Source of the DNA: an uncultured Clostridia bacterium | GTDB taxonomy: Bacteria > Bacillota > Clostridia > TANB77 > CAG-508 | Direction of reading: 5' to 3' | NCBI GenBank assembly: GCA_934169575.1 | Contig: CAKPOA010000001.1 | Span: 1 to 64,000, forward strand | Length of the DNA: 64,000 nt | Shown here: piece by piece, positions 1-8,356 of the stretch | Layout of the letters: each line of letters opens with the position of its first letter | Position numbering within the stretch: the first letter of the stretch is position 1 | Position numbers and translations under genes: made by a program | The notes under the pieces: model-generated | Database searches by the model: none | Told to the model about the DNA's origin: nothing | Seen by the model: only the letters and a program-made list of their open reading frames with translations

Positions 1-274
1 ATACCTCCTAAGATTACAATCACTATAATTGTAATAACTAAGGCTATTAATGTGATACCTGCTTTTTGACTATACCAGTTCTTCTCTCTTTCAAATTTTT
101 TCTTTTCTTCAACATTTTTTAAATTCTCTACATATTTTATGTTTTGAAATTCTTCTCTTTTTTTATTTTTCTGTACACTTAATTTTTTATTTTTGTTTTC
201 TAAAATACCTGTGTGTGTGTGTGTGTGTGTACAGCCCCAAGGGTTTCAGCATTTTTTTGTTTTTGATTTTCCAT
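1..274 (-). CDS. prepilin-like protein, 5' end only, out of frame across a (GT)10 tract
   Basis: The reverse strand encodes a basic, helical leader ending in QKAGITLIALVITIIVI, the glycine-then-hydrophobic prepilin/pseudopilin N-terminus common in clostridial type IV pilin-like proteins. The gene runs off the window at base 1. An ATG at 274 has a good Shine-Dalgarno (GAAAGGA, 9 nt upstream) and reads MENQKQKNAETLGAV, but after the dinucleotide tract at 211-230 this frame hits a stop. The prepilin frame is open only downstream of a TGA at about 245-247. Removing one GT unit joins the ATG to the prepilin frame. The gene therefore looks OFF in this copy, either by phase variation or by a sequencing indel. 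The membrane anchor is visible; the rest of the protein is outside the window, so its function is unknown. Confidence 0.6.
211..230. repeat. (GT)10 microsatellite inside prepilin-like gene
   Basis: Ten perfect GT units lie within the coding part of the reverse-strand prepilin-like gene, where they read as alternating His-Thr codons. Dinucleotide tracts of this length slip during replication, and a change of one unit changes the reading frame. Confidence 0.95.
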
Positions 275-641
275 TTAAAATCATCCTTTCTTTCCTTTGT
301 TTTTCACATTTTTTATCATGAATTTATTTTATCAATTTTTATTATTTCTGTCAATGCTTTTTTCAAAATATGTACAAAATACTATTGCCATAAATTCCAT
401 TTTATGGTAATATATTTGTATGCAATAAATATTTTAAATATTGCAATAAATTCAAATATTAATTTTAGTTAAAAATTTATTCAAAAATTTTAATCAGAAA
501 TTCAAGATATTATTAAATTCTAAAAATATCTAAAAAATTCAAATTGATTTAGTAAAAAATGGAAGGAGGTAAAAGTTTTATTTTTAAATATAAGTAATAG
601 TTATAATATTTGTTGCAAATATAAAAAGTTTCTTAAAACTA

Positions 642-670
642 TTGCTAAACAAAGGCAACTGTGATAAGAT
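642..670 (+). promoter_or_regulatory. possible promoter for Rpn copy 1
   Basis: TTGCTA and TAAGAT separated by 17 nt lie just before the gene. The leader would be only about 10 nt with a weak ribosome binding site, so this is tentative. The same bases are conserved in the second copy. Confidence 0.3.
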
Positions 671-684
671 AGAAAGAAAAGAAA

Positions 685-1578
685 ATGAATAATAAAAAAT
701 TAAATTTAAAAAATGACATCATCTTTAAAGCATTTTTTGGCAAAAAAGGAAATGAAGAATTTTTAATAGATTTTTTAGAAGCCCTATTAAAAATTAAAAT
801 CACAAAAATCGAGATACAGGAAGATGTGAACTTAGAACAGCTTTCAGTCGAAGAAAAAGGTGGAAGACTTGATATTCAAGCTATATTAAATGATGGAGTA
901 ATTGCCAATATTGAAATGCAAGTAAGAAATAATCACAATATGGAAGTTAGAACAACATTTTATGCATCTAAAATAATGTCAAGAGAAACATCAAGAGGAG
1001 AAGATTATCGAAGTATAAAAAAGATAATATTAATAAATATACTTGGATATAATATGTTTAAAAAATATGATGAATATATTCATAAAACAGCAATAGTTCT
1101 TGATGGACACAGAGAAGAAATAGTTATTGATAATATTGAATGGTGGTTTATAGAACTTCCTAAATTTAGAAAAATGCATAAAAATATTAACAGTAAAATA
1201 GATCAGTGGCTTTTATTTATCGATGATGAGGAAAAGGAGTTGGTAAAAATGGCAGAGGAAAAAAATCAAACCTTGCAAAAAGCAAGAGAAGAAATGAATT
1301 ATTTAACAGGAGATGCGGCTGTAAGAAGACTTGCAGAATTAAGAGAAATCTGGGAATTAGACTACAACTCTGATATTAATTATGCCAGAGAAAAAGGAGA
1401 AAAATCCGGATTAAAAAGAGGAAGAAAAGAAGGACGAGCAGAAGGACGAGCAGAAGGTAAAAAAGAGGAAAAAAAAGAAATTGCAAAAAAACTTTTGAAA
1501 CTCCAAATGCCAATTGAACAAATCTCTGAAATCACAAGTTTAACAGGAGATGAAATAAAAAATATTGACATAGATTAA
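685..1578 (+). CDS. Rpn family recombination-promoting nuclease / PD-(D/E)XK transposase-like protein (copy 1)
   Basis: The 297-residue protein opens with NDIIFKAFFG and has the nuclease core D63 (GRLDIQ) followed by E77-x-Q79 (NIEMQV), the D...ExQ pattern of the PDDEXK_2 / Rpn family. Members are DNA endonucleases that promote RecA-independent recombination and move between genomes. A lysine/glycine-rich linker (about residues 230-270) contains a tandem GRAEGRAEG repeat, then a short helical tail. Residues 1-230 are almost identical to the protein encoded at 59163-59990; the tails differ in linker length. It stands alone between convergent or divergent neighbours and is followed by a strong hairpin terminator. 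Nuclease function is inferred from the family. Confidence 0.85.
   Translation: MNNKKLNLKNDIIFKAFFGKKGNEEFLIDFLEALLKIKITKIEIQEDVNLEQLSVEEKGGRLDIQAILNDGVIANIEMQVRNNHNMEVRTTFYASKIMSRETSRGEDYRSIKKIILINILGYNMFKKYDEYIHKTAIVLDGHREEIVIDNIEWWFIELPKFRKMHKNINSKIDQWLLFIDDEEKELVKMAEEKNQTLQKAREEMNYLTGDAAVRRLAELREIWELDYNSDINYAREKGEKSGLKRGRKEGRAEGRAEGKKEEKKEIAKKLLKLQMPIEQISEITSLTGDEIKNIDID
1429..1452 (+). repeat. two tandem 12-bp units in the Rpn linker
   Basis: GAAGGACGAGCA occurs twice in tandem, encoding the EGRA linker repeat. The second Rpn copy lacks this segment, so the linker length is variable between paralogues. Confidence 0.8.
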
Positions 1579-1606
1579 TATTATTTTTTAATATAAATTA
1601 TATACT

Positions 1607-1654
1607 CCCCTATAAAATCTCATAAATTAAGATTTTTATAGGGGCATTTTTTTT
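1607..1654 (+). terminator. intrinsic terminator after Rpn copy 1
   Basis: CCCCTATAAAATCT pairs with AGATTTTTATAGGGG across a short loop and is followed by a run of eight T. Confidence 0.85.
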
Positions 1655-1741
1655 AACTTAATTCCTTTAATAAATATACTTTTTATAATTTTATCTACTA
1701 ATTTCAAATCTAAAAGTCCTTTAATTTAAATAAATTTTCCA

Positions 1742-2071
1742 TTATATAAACATTTTTACTAATGCAATTACTAACAAAGCACTAGTTATTATACTATATA
1801 ATTGTAGCATTTTCACATTTTTTGTTTTTTGACTTTTTTTATTTTTTATATTTTCTACTTTTGATATATAATTTGATATAACATATTCCGCTTCTTTTAC
1901 TATATAATTTTTTTCTTTTGTATTTTCCATACAATTTCCTTTTGCACTATTTTCTATATACTCAAATTTTTTTGCATTTTTATTTGATTTTAATATTACT
2001 ATTGCCTCTTCAATTATATTTGATGGTAAATTTTTTAACACTACAATATTTTTCATATTATTTAATTCCAT
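1742..2071 (-). CDS. small protein with C-terminal membrane anchor, function unknown
   Basis: This 109-residue protein begins MELNNMKNIVVLKNLPSN, has a charged lysine-rich middle and ends in one hydrophobic segment (about residues 91-108), so it is predicted to be a tail-anchored membrane protein with its bulk in the cytoplasm. The ATG at 2071 is preceded by GAGAGGGTGA about 6-8 nt upstream; the Met at residue 6 is an alternative. I do not recognise a family. It is monocistronic, convergent with the Rpn gene. Confidence 0.6.
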   Translation of the reverse strand: MELNNMKNIVVLKNLPSNIIEEAIVILKSNKNAKKFEYIENSAKGNCMENTKEKNYIVKEAEYVISNYISKVENIKNKKSQKTKNVKMLQLYSIITSALLVIALVKMFI

Positions 2072-2209
2072 TGGAAATCACCCTCTCTAAAAAAGATTAT
2101 TTCCAAATTTATACTTTTTATACATAAACAAATTAAATTAAAATTCTGCATTCTCTATTGTACATAGTATTTTTTTACCAATGAACACACAAATTTCATT
2201 ATTTTTTCA

Positions 2210-2252
2210 TACACATATTCAGGAAATAAATTTAAAAAGGCTGACTAGTAAC
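2210..2252 (+). repeat. solo terminal repeat of the GTTACTAGTCAGC element
   Basis: ACACATATT followed by AAAAAGGCTGACTAGTAAC matches the right end of the 210-bp MITE at 60331-60540. No matching left end is visible, so this is a relic or a solo end. Confidence 0.6.
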
Positions 2253-2290
2253 CTTATATTCCACCTTTACATTATTTTTTAGATTTTTTC

Positions 2291-2319
2291 TTGACAAAAG
2301 AATTTTTAGGTATTATAAT
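2291..2319 (+). promoter_or_regulatory. sigma-A promoter of tRNA-Lys
   Basis: Perfect TTGACA, 17-nt spacer and TATAAT, placed 19 bp before the tRNA. Confidence 0.9.
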
Positions 2320-2337
2320 ATTATTTGTGAAATAGAT

Positions 2338-2414
2338 GGTTCACTAGCTCAGTTGGCTAGAGCAGCAGACTCTTAATCTGAAGGTCCTGGGTTCGACTCC
2401 CAGGTGAATCACCA
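2338..2414 (+). tRNA. tRNA-Lys(CTT)
   Basis: The acceptor arm GGTTCAC pairs with GTGAATC, followed by A and an encoded CCA. The D arm (AGCTCAGTTGG), the anticodon loop CTCTTAA giving anticodon CTT, and the T arm GGTTCGACTCC are all present. Length 77 nt. Confidence 0.96.
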
Positions 2415-2421
2415 GTTTTTT

Positions 2422-2465
2422 AAAAAATAAGCTATAAATTGATTCAATTTATAGCTTATTTTTTC
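2422..2465. terminator. terminator for tRNA-Lys, also usable by gyrA
   Basis: A long stem (AATAAGCTATAAATTG paired with CAATTTATAGCTTATT) is flanked by A and T runs, so it can act in both directions between the convergent tRNA and gyrA. Confidence 0.85.
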
Positions 2466-2514
2466 TAGTCTAATTTTTTTAATTCATCATAAACCTCTTT
2501 TAATAAACATTTTT

Positions 2515-4959
2515 TTATTCTTCTTCATCATTTTCAGGTTCAAGAAGTTCAATACTTACAACCTTACCACCATCACTAGTTCTCATTAAAGTAACACCTT
2601 GAGTTGCTCTACTAAGAACACTAATTTCGCTAATATTAAGTCTAATAATTGTGCCTGTATCTGTTATAAGCATAACATCTTCATTACCTGTAGTAACTTT
2701 AACACCAACAAGTTTACCAGTTTTCTTAGTAATTTTATATGTTAATACACCTTTTCCGCCTCTTATTTGAACTCTATACTCATCAGTTTCAGTTCTCTTA
2801 CCAAAACCATTTTCAGTAATAGTAAGAAGTGTAGCTTTTCCACCTCTTATAATTGATTCCATTCCAATTACTTCATCATCATCATCAATTCTTATACCAA
2901 TAACACCTTGTGCTGTTCTACCAATTGGTCTAACCTCTTTTTCATCAAAAGTAATACACAAACCATTTCTAGTAACAAGAACTACATTATCTTCACCATC
3001 TGTTAATTTAACAGAAATTAATCTATCATCATCTTTTAGAGTAATAGCTTGTAATCCTGTTTTTCTTGAAGAAATATATTCTGTTAAGGCAGTCTTTTTA
3101 ATCAAACCATTTTTAGTTCCCATAAGTAAATATTTGCCTTCAGCAAAATTTTGAATAGGTATAACTGCAGAAATCTTTTCCCCAGCATCTAGACTTAGTA
3201 AATTAACAATTGCTGTACCTTTAGCAGTTCTACCAGCTTCAGGTATTTCATAACCTTTTAATTTGTATAATTTACCTTTATCACTAAAGAATAATATTGT
3301 ATCATGAGTAGAAGCTGTAAATATTTGTTTAACAAAATCTCCCTCTCGTGTTGCAATTCCCATAATACCTTTTCCGCCTCTTCTTTGGCTTCTATATGTA
3401 TCAATAGGCATTCTTTTAATATAGCCAAAATGTGTTAAAGTTATAACTGTTTGTTCTTCTTTTATAAGATCCTCTACTTCAAAATCACCTTCAGCAGGTT
3501 TTATCATAGTTAATCTTTCATCACCAAATTTATCTTTTATTTTCAAAAGTTCTTCTTTTATAACTTCAAATACTAAACTTTCACTATTTAAAATATCTCT
3601 TAAGTGTGCAATTAATTTCATTAATTCATTATATTCATCTTCTATTTTTTCACGTTGCAAACCAGATAAAGTTCTAAGTCTCATATCAAGAATAGCTTGT
3701 GCTTGTATATCGGTAAGACCAAACCTTTCCATTAATCTTTCTTTTGCATCATCATATGAACTACGTATAATTTTTATAACCTCATCAATATTATCTATTG
3801 CAATTTTCAATCCCTCTAAAATGTGAGCTCTTGCTAATGCTTTATCAAGTTCAAATTGAGTTCTACGTAATACAACATTTTTTCTATGATCAATATAGCA
3901 ATCTAAACATTGTCTTAATGTTAATATTTTAGGTTCTCCATCAACTAATGCAAGCATAATTATACCAAAACTTATTTGCATTTGAGTATTTTTTAACAAT
4001 TGATTTAAAACAACTTGTGGATTTGCATCTTTTTTTAATTCAATAACCATTCTTACTTTATGTTCTCTATCTGATTCATCTCTAATTTCACTAATTCCTT
4101 CTAGCCTTTTTTCTTTTACTAGATGAGCCATATTTTCAATTAATTTAGCTTTATTTACTTGATATGGTAAAGATGAAACAACTATTCTTTGTTTATTATT
4201 ACTCATTTCTTCAATTTCTGTTTCAGCTCTTAAAATAATTTTACCACGTCCAGTTTTATAAGCTTCTCTAATTCCATCTTTTCCAACAATTATTCCTGCT
4301 GTTGGAAAATCTGGACCTTTTATAACTGTCATTAAATCTTCATCAGATACTTCGTCTTCATCAATAATTTTTATAATTCCATCTATAACTTCATTTAAGT
4401 TATGTGGTGGAATATTTGTTGCCATACCTACAGCAATTCCTGACGAACCATTTACAAGCAATGCCGGTATTTGTGCAGGTAATACTGTTGGTTCTTGCAA
4501 TCTATCATCAAAATTTGGCATAAAATCAACCGTATTTTTTTCAATATCTGTCATCATCATTTCTGCAAGTTTTGATAATCTTGCTTCTGTATAACGATAT
4601 GCAGCAGCTGGATCTCCATCTATTGAACCGAAATTTCCATGTCCATCAATTAATGGATATCTCATTGAAAAATCTTGTGCAAGTCTTACCATTGCATCAT
4701 ATACTGATGCATCTCCATGTGGATGATATCTTCCTAAAACGTCCCCAACTGTTGTTGCAGATTTTCTATATGGCTTGTCTGATGTTAAACCATCTTGATC
4801 CATTGTATATAAAATCCTTCTATGTACAGGTTTTAACCCATCTCTTACATCTGGAAGAGCACGTTGCACAATTACACTCATTGCATAATCTATATATGCT
4901 GTTTGCATCTCTTCATTAATATCTCTTTCTATTATTTTTCCGTCTAATCTTTCTGCCAT
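2515..4959 (-). CDS. gyrA: DNA gyrase subunit A
   Basis: This 814-residue protein is the A subunit of DNA gyrase, which introduces negative supercoils. The breakage-reunion domain has the catalytic tyrosine Y123 in RYTEARL, and the C-terminal pinwheel domain carries the GyrA box QRRGGKG, which separates it from ParC. I choose the ATG at 4959 (AGAGGT ribosome binding site) rather than an upstream one at 5022, because the longer reading starts upstream of the predicted transcription start. The residue equivalent to E. coli Ser83 is Ala84 in HPHGDASVYD, while Asp87 is kept as D88. Ala at this position is known from naturally less fluoroquinolone-susceptible species. gyrB is not adjacent. Confidence 0.97.
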   Translation of the reverse strand: MAERLDGKIIERDINEEMQTAYIDYAMSVIVQRALPDVRDGLKPVHRRILYTMDQDGLTSDKPYRKSATTVGDVLGRYHPHGDASVYDAMVRLAQDFSMRYPLIDGHGNFGSIDGDPAAAYRYTEARLSKLAEMMMTDIEKNTVDFMPNFDDRLQEPTVLPAQIPALLVNGSSGIAVGMATNIPPHNLNEVIDGIIKIIDEDEVSDEDLMTVIKGPDFPTAGIIVGKDGIREAYKTGRGKIILRAETEIEEMSNNKQRIVVSSLPYQVNKAKLIENMAHLVKEKRLEGISEIRDESDREHKVRMVIELKKDANPQVVLNQLLKNTQMQISFGIIMLALVDGEPKILTLRQCLDCYIDHRKNVVLRRTQFELDKALARAHILEGLKIAIDNIDEVIKIIRSSYDDAKERLMERFGLTDIQAQAILDMRLRTLSGLQREKIEDEYNELMKLIAHLRDILNSESLVFEVIKEELLKIKDKFGDERLTMIKPAEGDFEVEDLIKEEQTVITLTHFGYIKRMPIDTYRSQRRGGKGIMGIATREGDFVKQIFTASTHDTILFFSDKGKLYKLKGYEIPEAGRTAKGTAIVNLLSLDAGEKISAVIPIQNFAEGKYLLMGTKNGLIKKTALTEYISSRKTGLQAITLKDDDRLISVKLTDGEDNVVLVTRNGLCITFDEKEVRPIGRTAQGVIGIRIDDDDEVIGMESIIRGGKATLLTITENGFGKRTETDEYRVQIRGGKGVLTYKITKKTGKLVGVKVTTGNEDVMLITDTGTIIRLNISEISVLSRATQGVTLMRTSDGGKVVSIELLEPENDEEE

Positions 4960-4993
4960 TTTTTCTACCTCTTTTCTTTTTTTCTCCTCTTGT

Positions 4994-5022
4994 ATTATAC
5001 TAAATTTTGTAATTTTTTGCAA
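4994..5022 (-). promoter_or_regulatory. promoter of gyrA
   Basis: On the reverse strand TTGCAA, 17 nt, TATAAT lies 35 bp before the ATG at 4959. The -35 overlaps the longest possible open frame, which rules against the upstream start. Confidence 0.8.
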
Positions 5023-5045
5023 GCATAAATCAACAAAAAAATCAG

Positions 5046-5079
5046 AAAAAGGAGCCTTAAGTTAAGGCTCCTCGTTTTT
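5046..5079 (-). terminator. terminator of the MYG1-like gene
   Basis: GGAGCCTTAA pairs with TTAAGGCTCC. On the reverse strand the stem is followed by TTTTTC. Confidence 0.88.
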
Positions 5080-5094
5080 AAACAAAATTAATTT

Positions 5095-5997
5095 TTAAGC
5101 TTCAACAGCTAATTTAGCAAGTGCATATGCACCCTCGAATGTTTCTGCTCCTCCTATAAAGCCATTTGGATGGCAGAAGGTTGCAGTTTTTATGCCTGTT
5201 ATCTCCTGAAGTTCTGCATCATTTTTTCCATTCCACTCACTTGGAGCAGACTTTCTCTGACCAAAACTTGCAGGTGCATCAGGAACACACTGCCAATTAT
5301 ACCCACCTCTGATAGATGGGAACACTACAAATAAAATATCTGCAGCTTTTGGACTCTCAGATGAGAAAATATATCCCTGCCAAGGTACAAATCTTTCAAG
5401 AACCATGATATGACCCTCTGACTTTGATATAGCCTCATCTACAATTTCCTGTGCTCTTGCTTTTGCCTCTTCAGAATCGATCAAAATATCTAACTCTCTT
5501 CTTGCAAAATCACAAGCCTCTATAAATGCCTCGTCTGGTGTCTTTGAGCTATCCCATGTAGGATTTCTCATTGAGACCATTTTTGAAAATGTCATTGCCT
5601 GTGCTGGATAATCAGCGTTTGGCATTTTGCCATTATCTATGGCATCAATTCCCTGTATAAGGTTTTTGTCAATGGATTTCCAGATAAACTCTGGATTACA
5701 TGTATTTTTCAATACCTCCATTCCGAATTCTTTCCAGATAAGACCGGCTGCCGCATATGGTACACCATTTTCTCTTTCTCCATTTCCTCCTGGCTGATGG
5801 TGATCAAACTTACCATGACCTATGTCATAAACAATAACATTTTCTCCGATTCCCTCAGGAACCTTAAAGCCACGATATACTCTAACTTCTCCAAGCAACT
5901 TTTCAAGAATTACTGTTGCCAGTATTTCATCTGCATGGAATACACCACCGTGAGTCATTACATTAGCTTCTGCGAAATTTTTTGTGCTCTTTACCAT
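5095..5997 (-). CDS. MYG1 family (UPF0160) metal-dependent hydrolase
   Basis: The 300-residue protein contains the family signature THGGVFHADE (residues 15-24) and DIGHGKFDHHQPGG (about 58-71), the His/Asp metal-binding motifs of the DHH-like MYG1 family, whose eukaryotic members are 3'-5' exonucleases of RNA. Length is close to the usual size. A strong AAAGGAG lies before the ATG. Its base composition is visibly richer in G and C and its codons (CTC, ACC, CTG) differ from all neighbours, suggesting recent transfer from a higher-GC relative. It has its own promoter and terminator, and the bacterial function is not established. Confidence 0.88.
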   Translation of the reverse strand: MVKSTKNFAEANVMTHGGVFHADEILATVILEKLLGEVRVYRGFKVPEGIGENVIVYDIGHGKFDHHQPGGNGERENGVPYAAAGLIWKEFGMEVLKNTCNPEFIWKSIDKNLIQGIDAIDNGKMPNADYPAQAMTFSKMVSMRNPTWDSSKTPDEAFIEACDFARRELDILIDSEEAKARAQEIVDEAISKSEGHIMVLERFVPWQGYIFSSESPKAADILFVVFPSIRGGYNWQCVPDAPASFGQRKSAPSEWNGKNDAELQEITGIKTATFCHPNGFIGGAETFEGAYALAKLAVEA

Positions 5998-6120
5998 AAG
6001 GCTTTCTCCTTTAATTAACTTTGTTTAACCTACTTTGTTCCAGCTATATTGCAAGCATTTCCAAAGCAAATTTAACAATTAAAAAATAATTATTAATGTG
6101 TCTTGCGTTTGACATAATTT

Positions 6121-6149
6121 ATTATAGCATATATTTTATGTAAAATCAA
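6121..6149 (-). promoter_or_regulatory. promoter of the MYG1-like gene
   Basis: Reverse-strand TTGATT, 17 nt, TATAAT. The leader to the start codon is about 115 nt. Confidence 0.7.
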
Positions 6150-6180
6150 TAGTAAGCAGCATTAATATTTATGATACAAA

Positions 6181-7077
6181 CTATAAGTTTTCCTTATAAT
6201 ATTCTTTTATGAATTTTACTAATTCTATTGTTGCTTTATTTGACATTGTTTTCTTTAAAGTCGCAATTCCCTCTTGGGAATTACTTTTACTTATTTTCTT
6301 TATAATTTTAATCTCATCTTTTATATCATCTAAAGCTTCAACTTTTGCAAATCCAATTCCAATATTATTTAATACCATTTTTTTCATAATTGATGTACTT
6401 GATACTTCATAATTAGAATTTATTTCAAGATTATTTTCTTTTATATATTCATTTAAAATCCTATTTTTTGCAGAATATGTTTTAGGAAATATAAATTTAC
6501 ATTTGTCTATATCTTCAAACTTTTTTATATTATTTTGTTTAGCATATTCTTTTCCGCAAAAAAAACAATAACTTGATTTTTTTAATGGAATTATTTCAAC
6601 TTTAGAATATTGATTTAAACCAAATGGTAAATTCAAAACTACCAAATCAAGTTCACCATTTGATAATTTTTGTATCAAAATGTCTGTAATTCCACTATTT
6701 ATTGATATATCTACATCCGGATATTTTTTCATAAAATCTAGTAAAGGTGATAAAATCAAAGAATTTACAAGTGAATTTCCACCACCTATTCTTATTTTTC
6801 CTTTTTCAAGATTAATATATTTTGAAAATATATTTTCAGCATTACTCATTGTTTCAATACTATTTTCTATATATTCATATAAAATTCTTCCTTCTTCTGT
6901 TAATTCAACTCCATTTTTATTCCTATAAAATACTTTTCCACCTAGCATTGTCTCTAGTTTTTGTATAGACTGAGTAACAGCAGATTGAGAAATATACATA
7001 TTTTCAGCTGCTTTTGAAATATTTTTATATTTTACAACTTCACAAAAAACTCTATATAATTCTAAATCAATGTTCAT
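6181..7077 (-). CDS. LysR family transcriptional regulator
   Basis: The 298-residue protein has an N-terminal winged helix-turn-helix (residues 1-60; ISKAAENMYISQSAVTQSI) and a periplasmic-binding-protein-like effector domain (about 90-295). LysR proteins normally regulate a divergent or nearby gene in response to a small molecule. The nearest gene upstream is the YkvI-like transporter, in the same orientation and more than 200 bp away, so the target is not evident. AAGGAG precedes the ATG. Confidence 0.92.
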   Translation of the reverse strand: MNIDLELYRVFCEVVKYKNISKAAENMYISQSAVTQSIQKLETMLGGKVFYRNKNGVELTEEGRILYEYIENSIETMSNAENIFSKYINLEKGKIRIGGGNSLVNSLILSPLLDFMKKYPDVDISINSGITDILIQKLSNGELDLVVLNLPFGLNQYSKVEIIPLKKSSYCFFCGKEYAKQNNIKKFEDIDKCKFIFPKTYSAKNRILNEYIKENNLEINSNYEVSSTSIMKKMVLNNIGIGFAKVEALDDIKDEIKIIKKISKSNSQEGIATLKKTMSNKATIELVKFIKEYYKENL

Positions 7078-7141
7078 ATTTTTCTCCTTTTTACCTTTTT
7101 CCTCATTCTATCATATCTATTTTTAAAAGTCAAAAATTATT

Positions 7142-7290
7142 TTTTCATTATATTAATTTTAAATTTGGAAAATTGCAACTTTACTGAATAATGATTTACT
7201 TAAAATTAACATAAGAAAATAGTTGTAATATAAGCTTTAAATGAAACATCGAATGTGCATGAAGAAATTTTAGAAATTCTTATACAGATA
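7142..7290 (+). repeat. dispersed intergenic repeat, copy 1
   Basis: Bases 7184-7217 match 42277-42310 in 31 of 34 positions. Next to this block a 19-bp segment (7219-7237) is present at the other site in inverted orientation (18 of 19). The TTTTCATTATATTAATTTT at 7142-7160 recurs in the core of the 210-bp MITE (60436-60454). Confidence 0.65.
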
Positions 7291-7291
7291 T

Positions 7292-8311
7292 TTAAATAAC
7301 TTTAAAGCTAATTAAGAACATTTGAATTAATCCTAAATACCCAAAAATTGGGAAAGAAAAATTCACTAAATTAGAAAAACCAAAATTTGAAATAATCACA
7401 CTAGTTATACACATAATAGCCGCAAACTGTGGAAAATAACTTTTATTTTTTACAATATTATCTAAAAAACCAATCCCCACAGAAATAGCTGTAGTAAAAA
7501 TTGAAAGTAAAATAATAATTCCATAAACAAATCTTAATACAGAATAATTTTTACTTATAACATATACTGCAGGCATTTCAATTAAACTAAAATCAATATC
7601 AACTTTAACTAAAAGCATATATACATTTAAAGCCAAAATAAATACAATTAATCCACAAAAAATAGAAATATATTTTATCTGTTTTTCAGACTTTATATAA
7701 TTTTTAATACTTACAAGAACTGGAATTAATAGTAGCATATTATAGCTACAATAAATTATACTTTGCCAAATCCATTTTGACCCATTAATTTGACAATCCA
7801 AATTTTTTCCTATTAAATTTATGTCTAAATTTTTCAAATTAAATATACCAATTATTAAAATGCATAAAATTAAAATTGGAACAACAACTGAATTTGTCTT
7901 TGTAACACCTTTTATATCAGTCATAAAAACAACAAAACATATTATAGCTAAAATTGTTGCACCAATAATCTTATTTATTCTAAATTCTTGTTCAAAATAT
8001 GCTCCAAAGCCTGATATCATAACAAAAAAAGTAATTAATAAAGATATATTTATTATCAAATTTATTATTTTTATAAATTTCGTTTTTTTATTAATTATTA
8101 TATTTAAAAAATTTTCATAATTATCAATATTTCTATTTGAATTTAATAAAATTCTAAAAGTTTTATAAATTACAAATCCTGTCAATATACTACATATAAT
8201 TAATCCTAATAACCCATTTACCCCATATTTATAAAAAAAAGCATAAATTTCTTGACCTGATGCAAAGCCTGCACCTATCAATGCTCCTATCACAAAAAAT
8301 ACAACTACCAT
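7292..8311 (-). CDS. YkvI-like membrane transporter
   Basis: A 339-residue integral membrane protein with about ten hydrophobic segments. The N-terminus carries GALIGAGFASGQEIYAFF, the unwound first-helix motif typical of YkvI-type members of the APC/NSS-like amino-acid transporter superfamily. Substrate is unknown. The start at 8311 has GGGAG 8 nt upstream; that GGGAG is also one arm of the terminator hairpin of the preceding gene, so translation may depend on whether the hairpin forms. The LysR gene downstream might regulate it. Confidence 0.8.
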   Translation of the reverse strand: MVVVFFVIGALIGAGFASGQEIYAFFYKYGVNGLLGLIICSILTGFVIYKTFRILLNSNRNIDNYENFLNIIINKKTKFIKIINLIINISLLITFFVMISGFGAYFEQEFRINKIIGATILAIICFVVFMTDIKGVTKTNSVVVPILILCILIIGIFNLKNLDINLIGKNLDCQINGSKWIWQSIIYCSYNMLLLIPVLVSIKNYIKSEKQIKYISIFCGLIVFILALNVYMLLVKVDIDFSLIEMPAVYVISKNYSVLRFVYGIIILLSIFTTAISVGIGFLDNIVKNKSYFPQFAAIMCITSVIISNFGFSNLVNFSFPIFGYLGLIQMFLISFKVI

Positions 8312-8347
8312 AAAAAAGCTCCCATATTTATTTATGAGAGCTTTTTT
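8312..8347 (-). terminator. terminator of the Gld-like operon, overlapping the next ribosome binding site
   Basis: AAAAAAGCTCCCAT pairs with ATGAGAGCTTTTTT. On the reverse strand it ends the ABC operon, and its distal arm provides the GGGAG in front of the YkvI-like start codon. Confidence 0.85.
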
Positions 8348-8356
8348 ATTTTATGA

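Larger units (their letters stand above)
355..1570 (+). repeat. inverted duplication, copy 1 (Rpn gene plus about 330 bp upstream)
   Basis: From about 355 through the end of the Rpn gene this sequence matches the reverse complement of 59163-60318 with only scattered differences. The match includes the non-coding leader, with shared blocks such as TGCAATAAATATTTTAAATA and AATAGTTATAATATTTGTTG. Copies lie in opposite orientation about 58 kb apart. The boundaries are by eye. Confidence 0.85.

Noticed and set aside
215..472. Forward reading over the GT tract
   Set aside because: No ribosome binding site and low-complexity composition; the reverse strand carries the prepilin motif.
4960..5022. 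21-residue N-terminal extension of GyrA
   Set aside because: It starts inside the promoter and lacks a ribosome binding site; the ATG at 4959 has AGAGGT.
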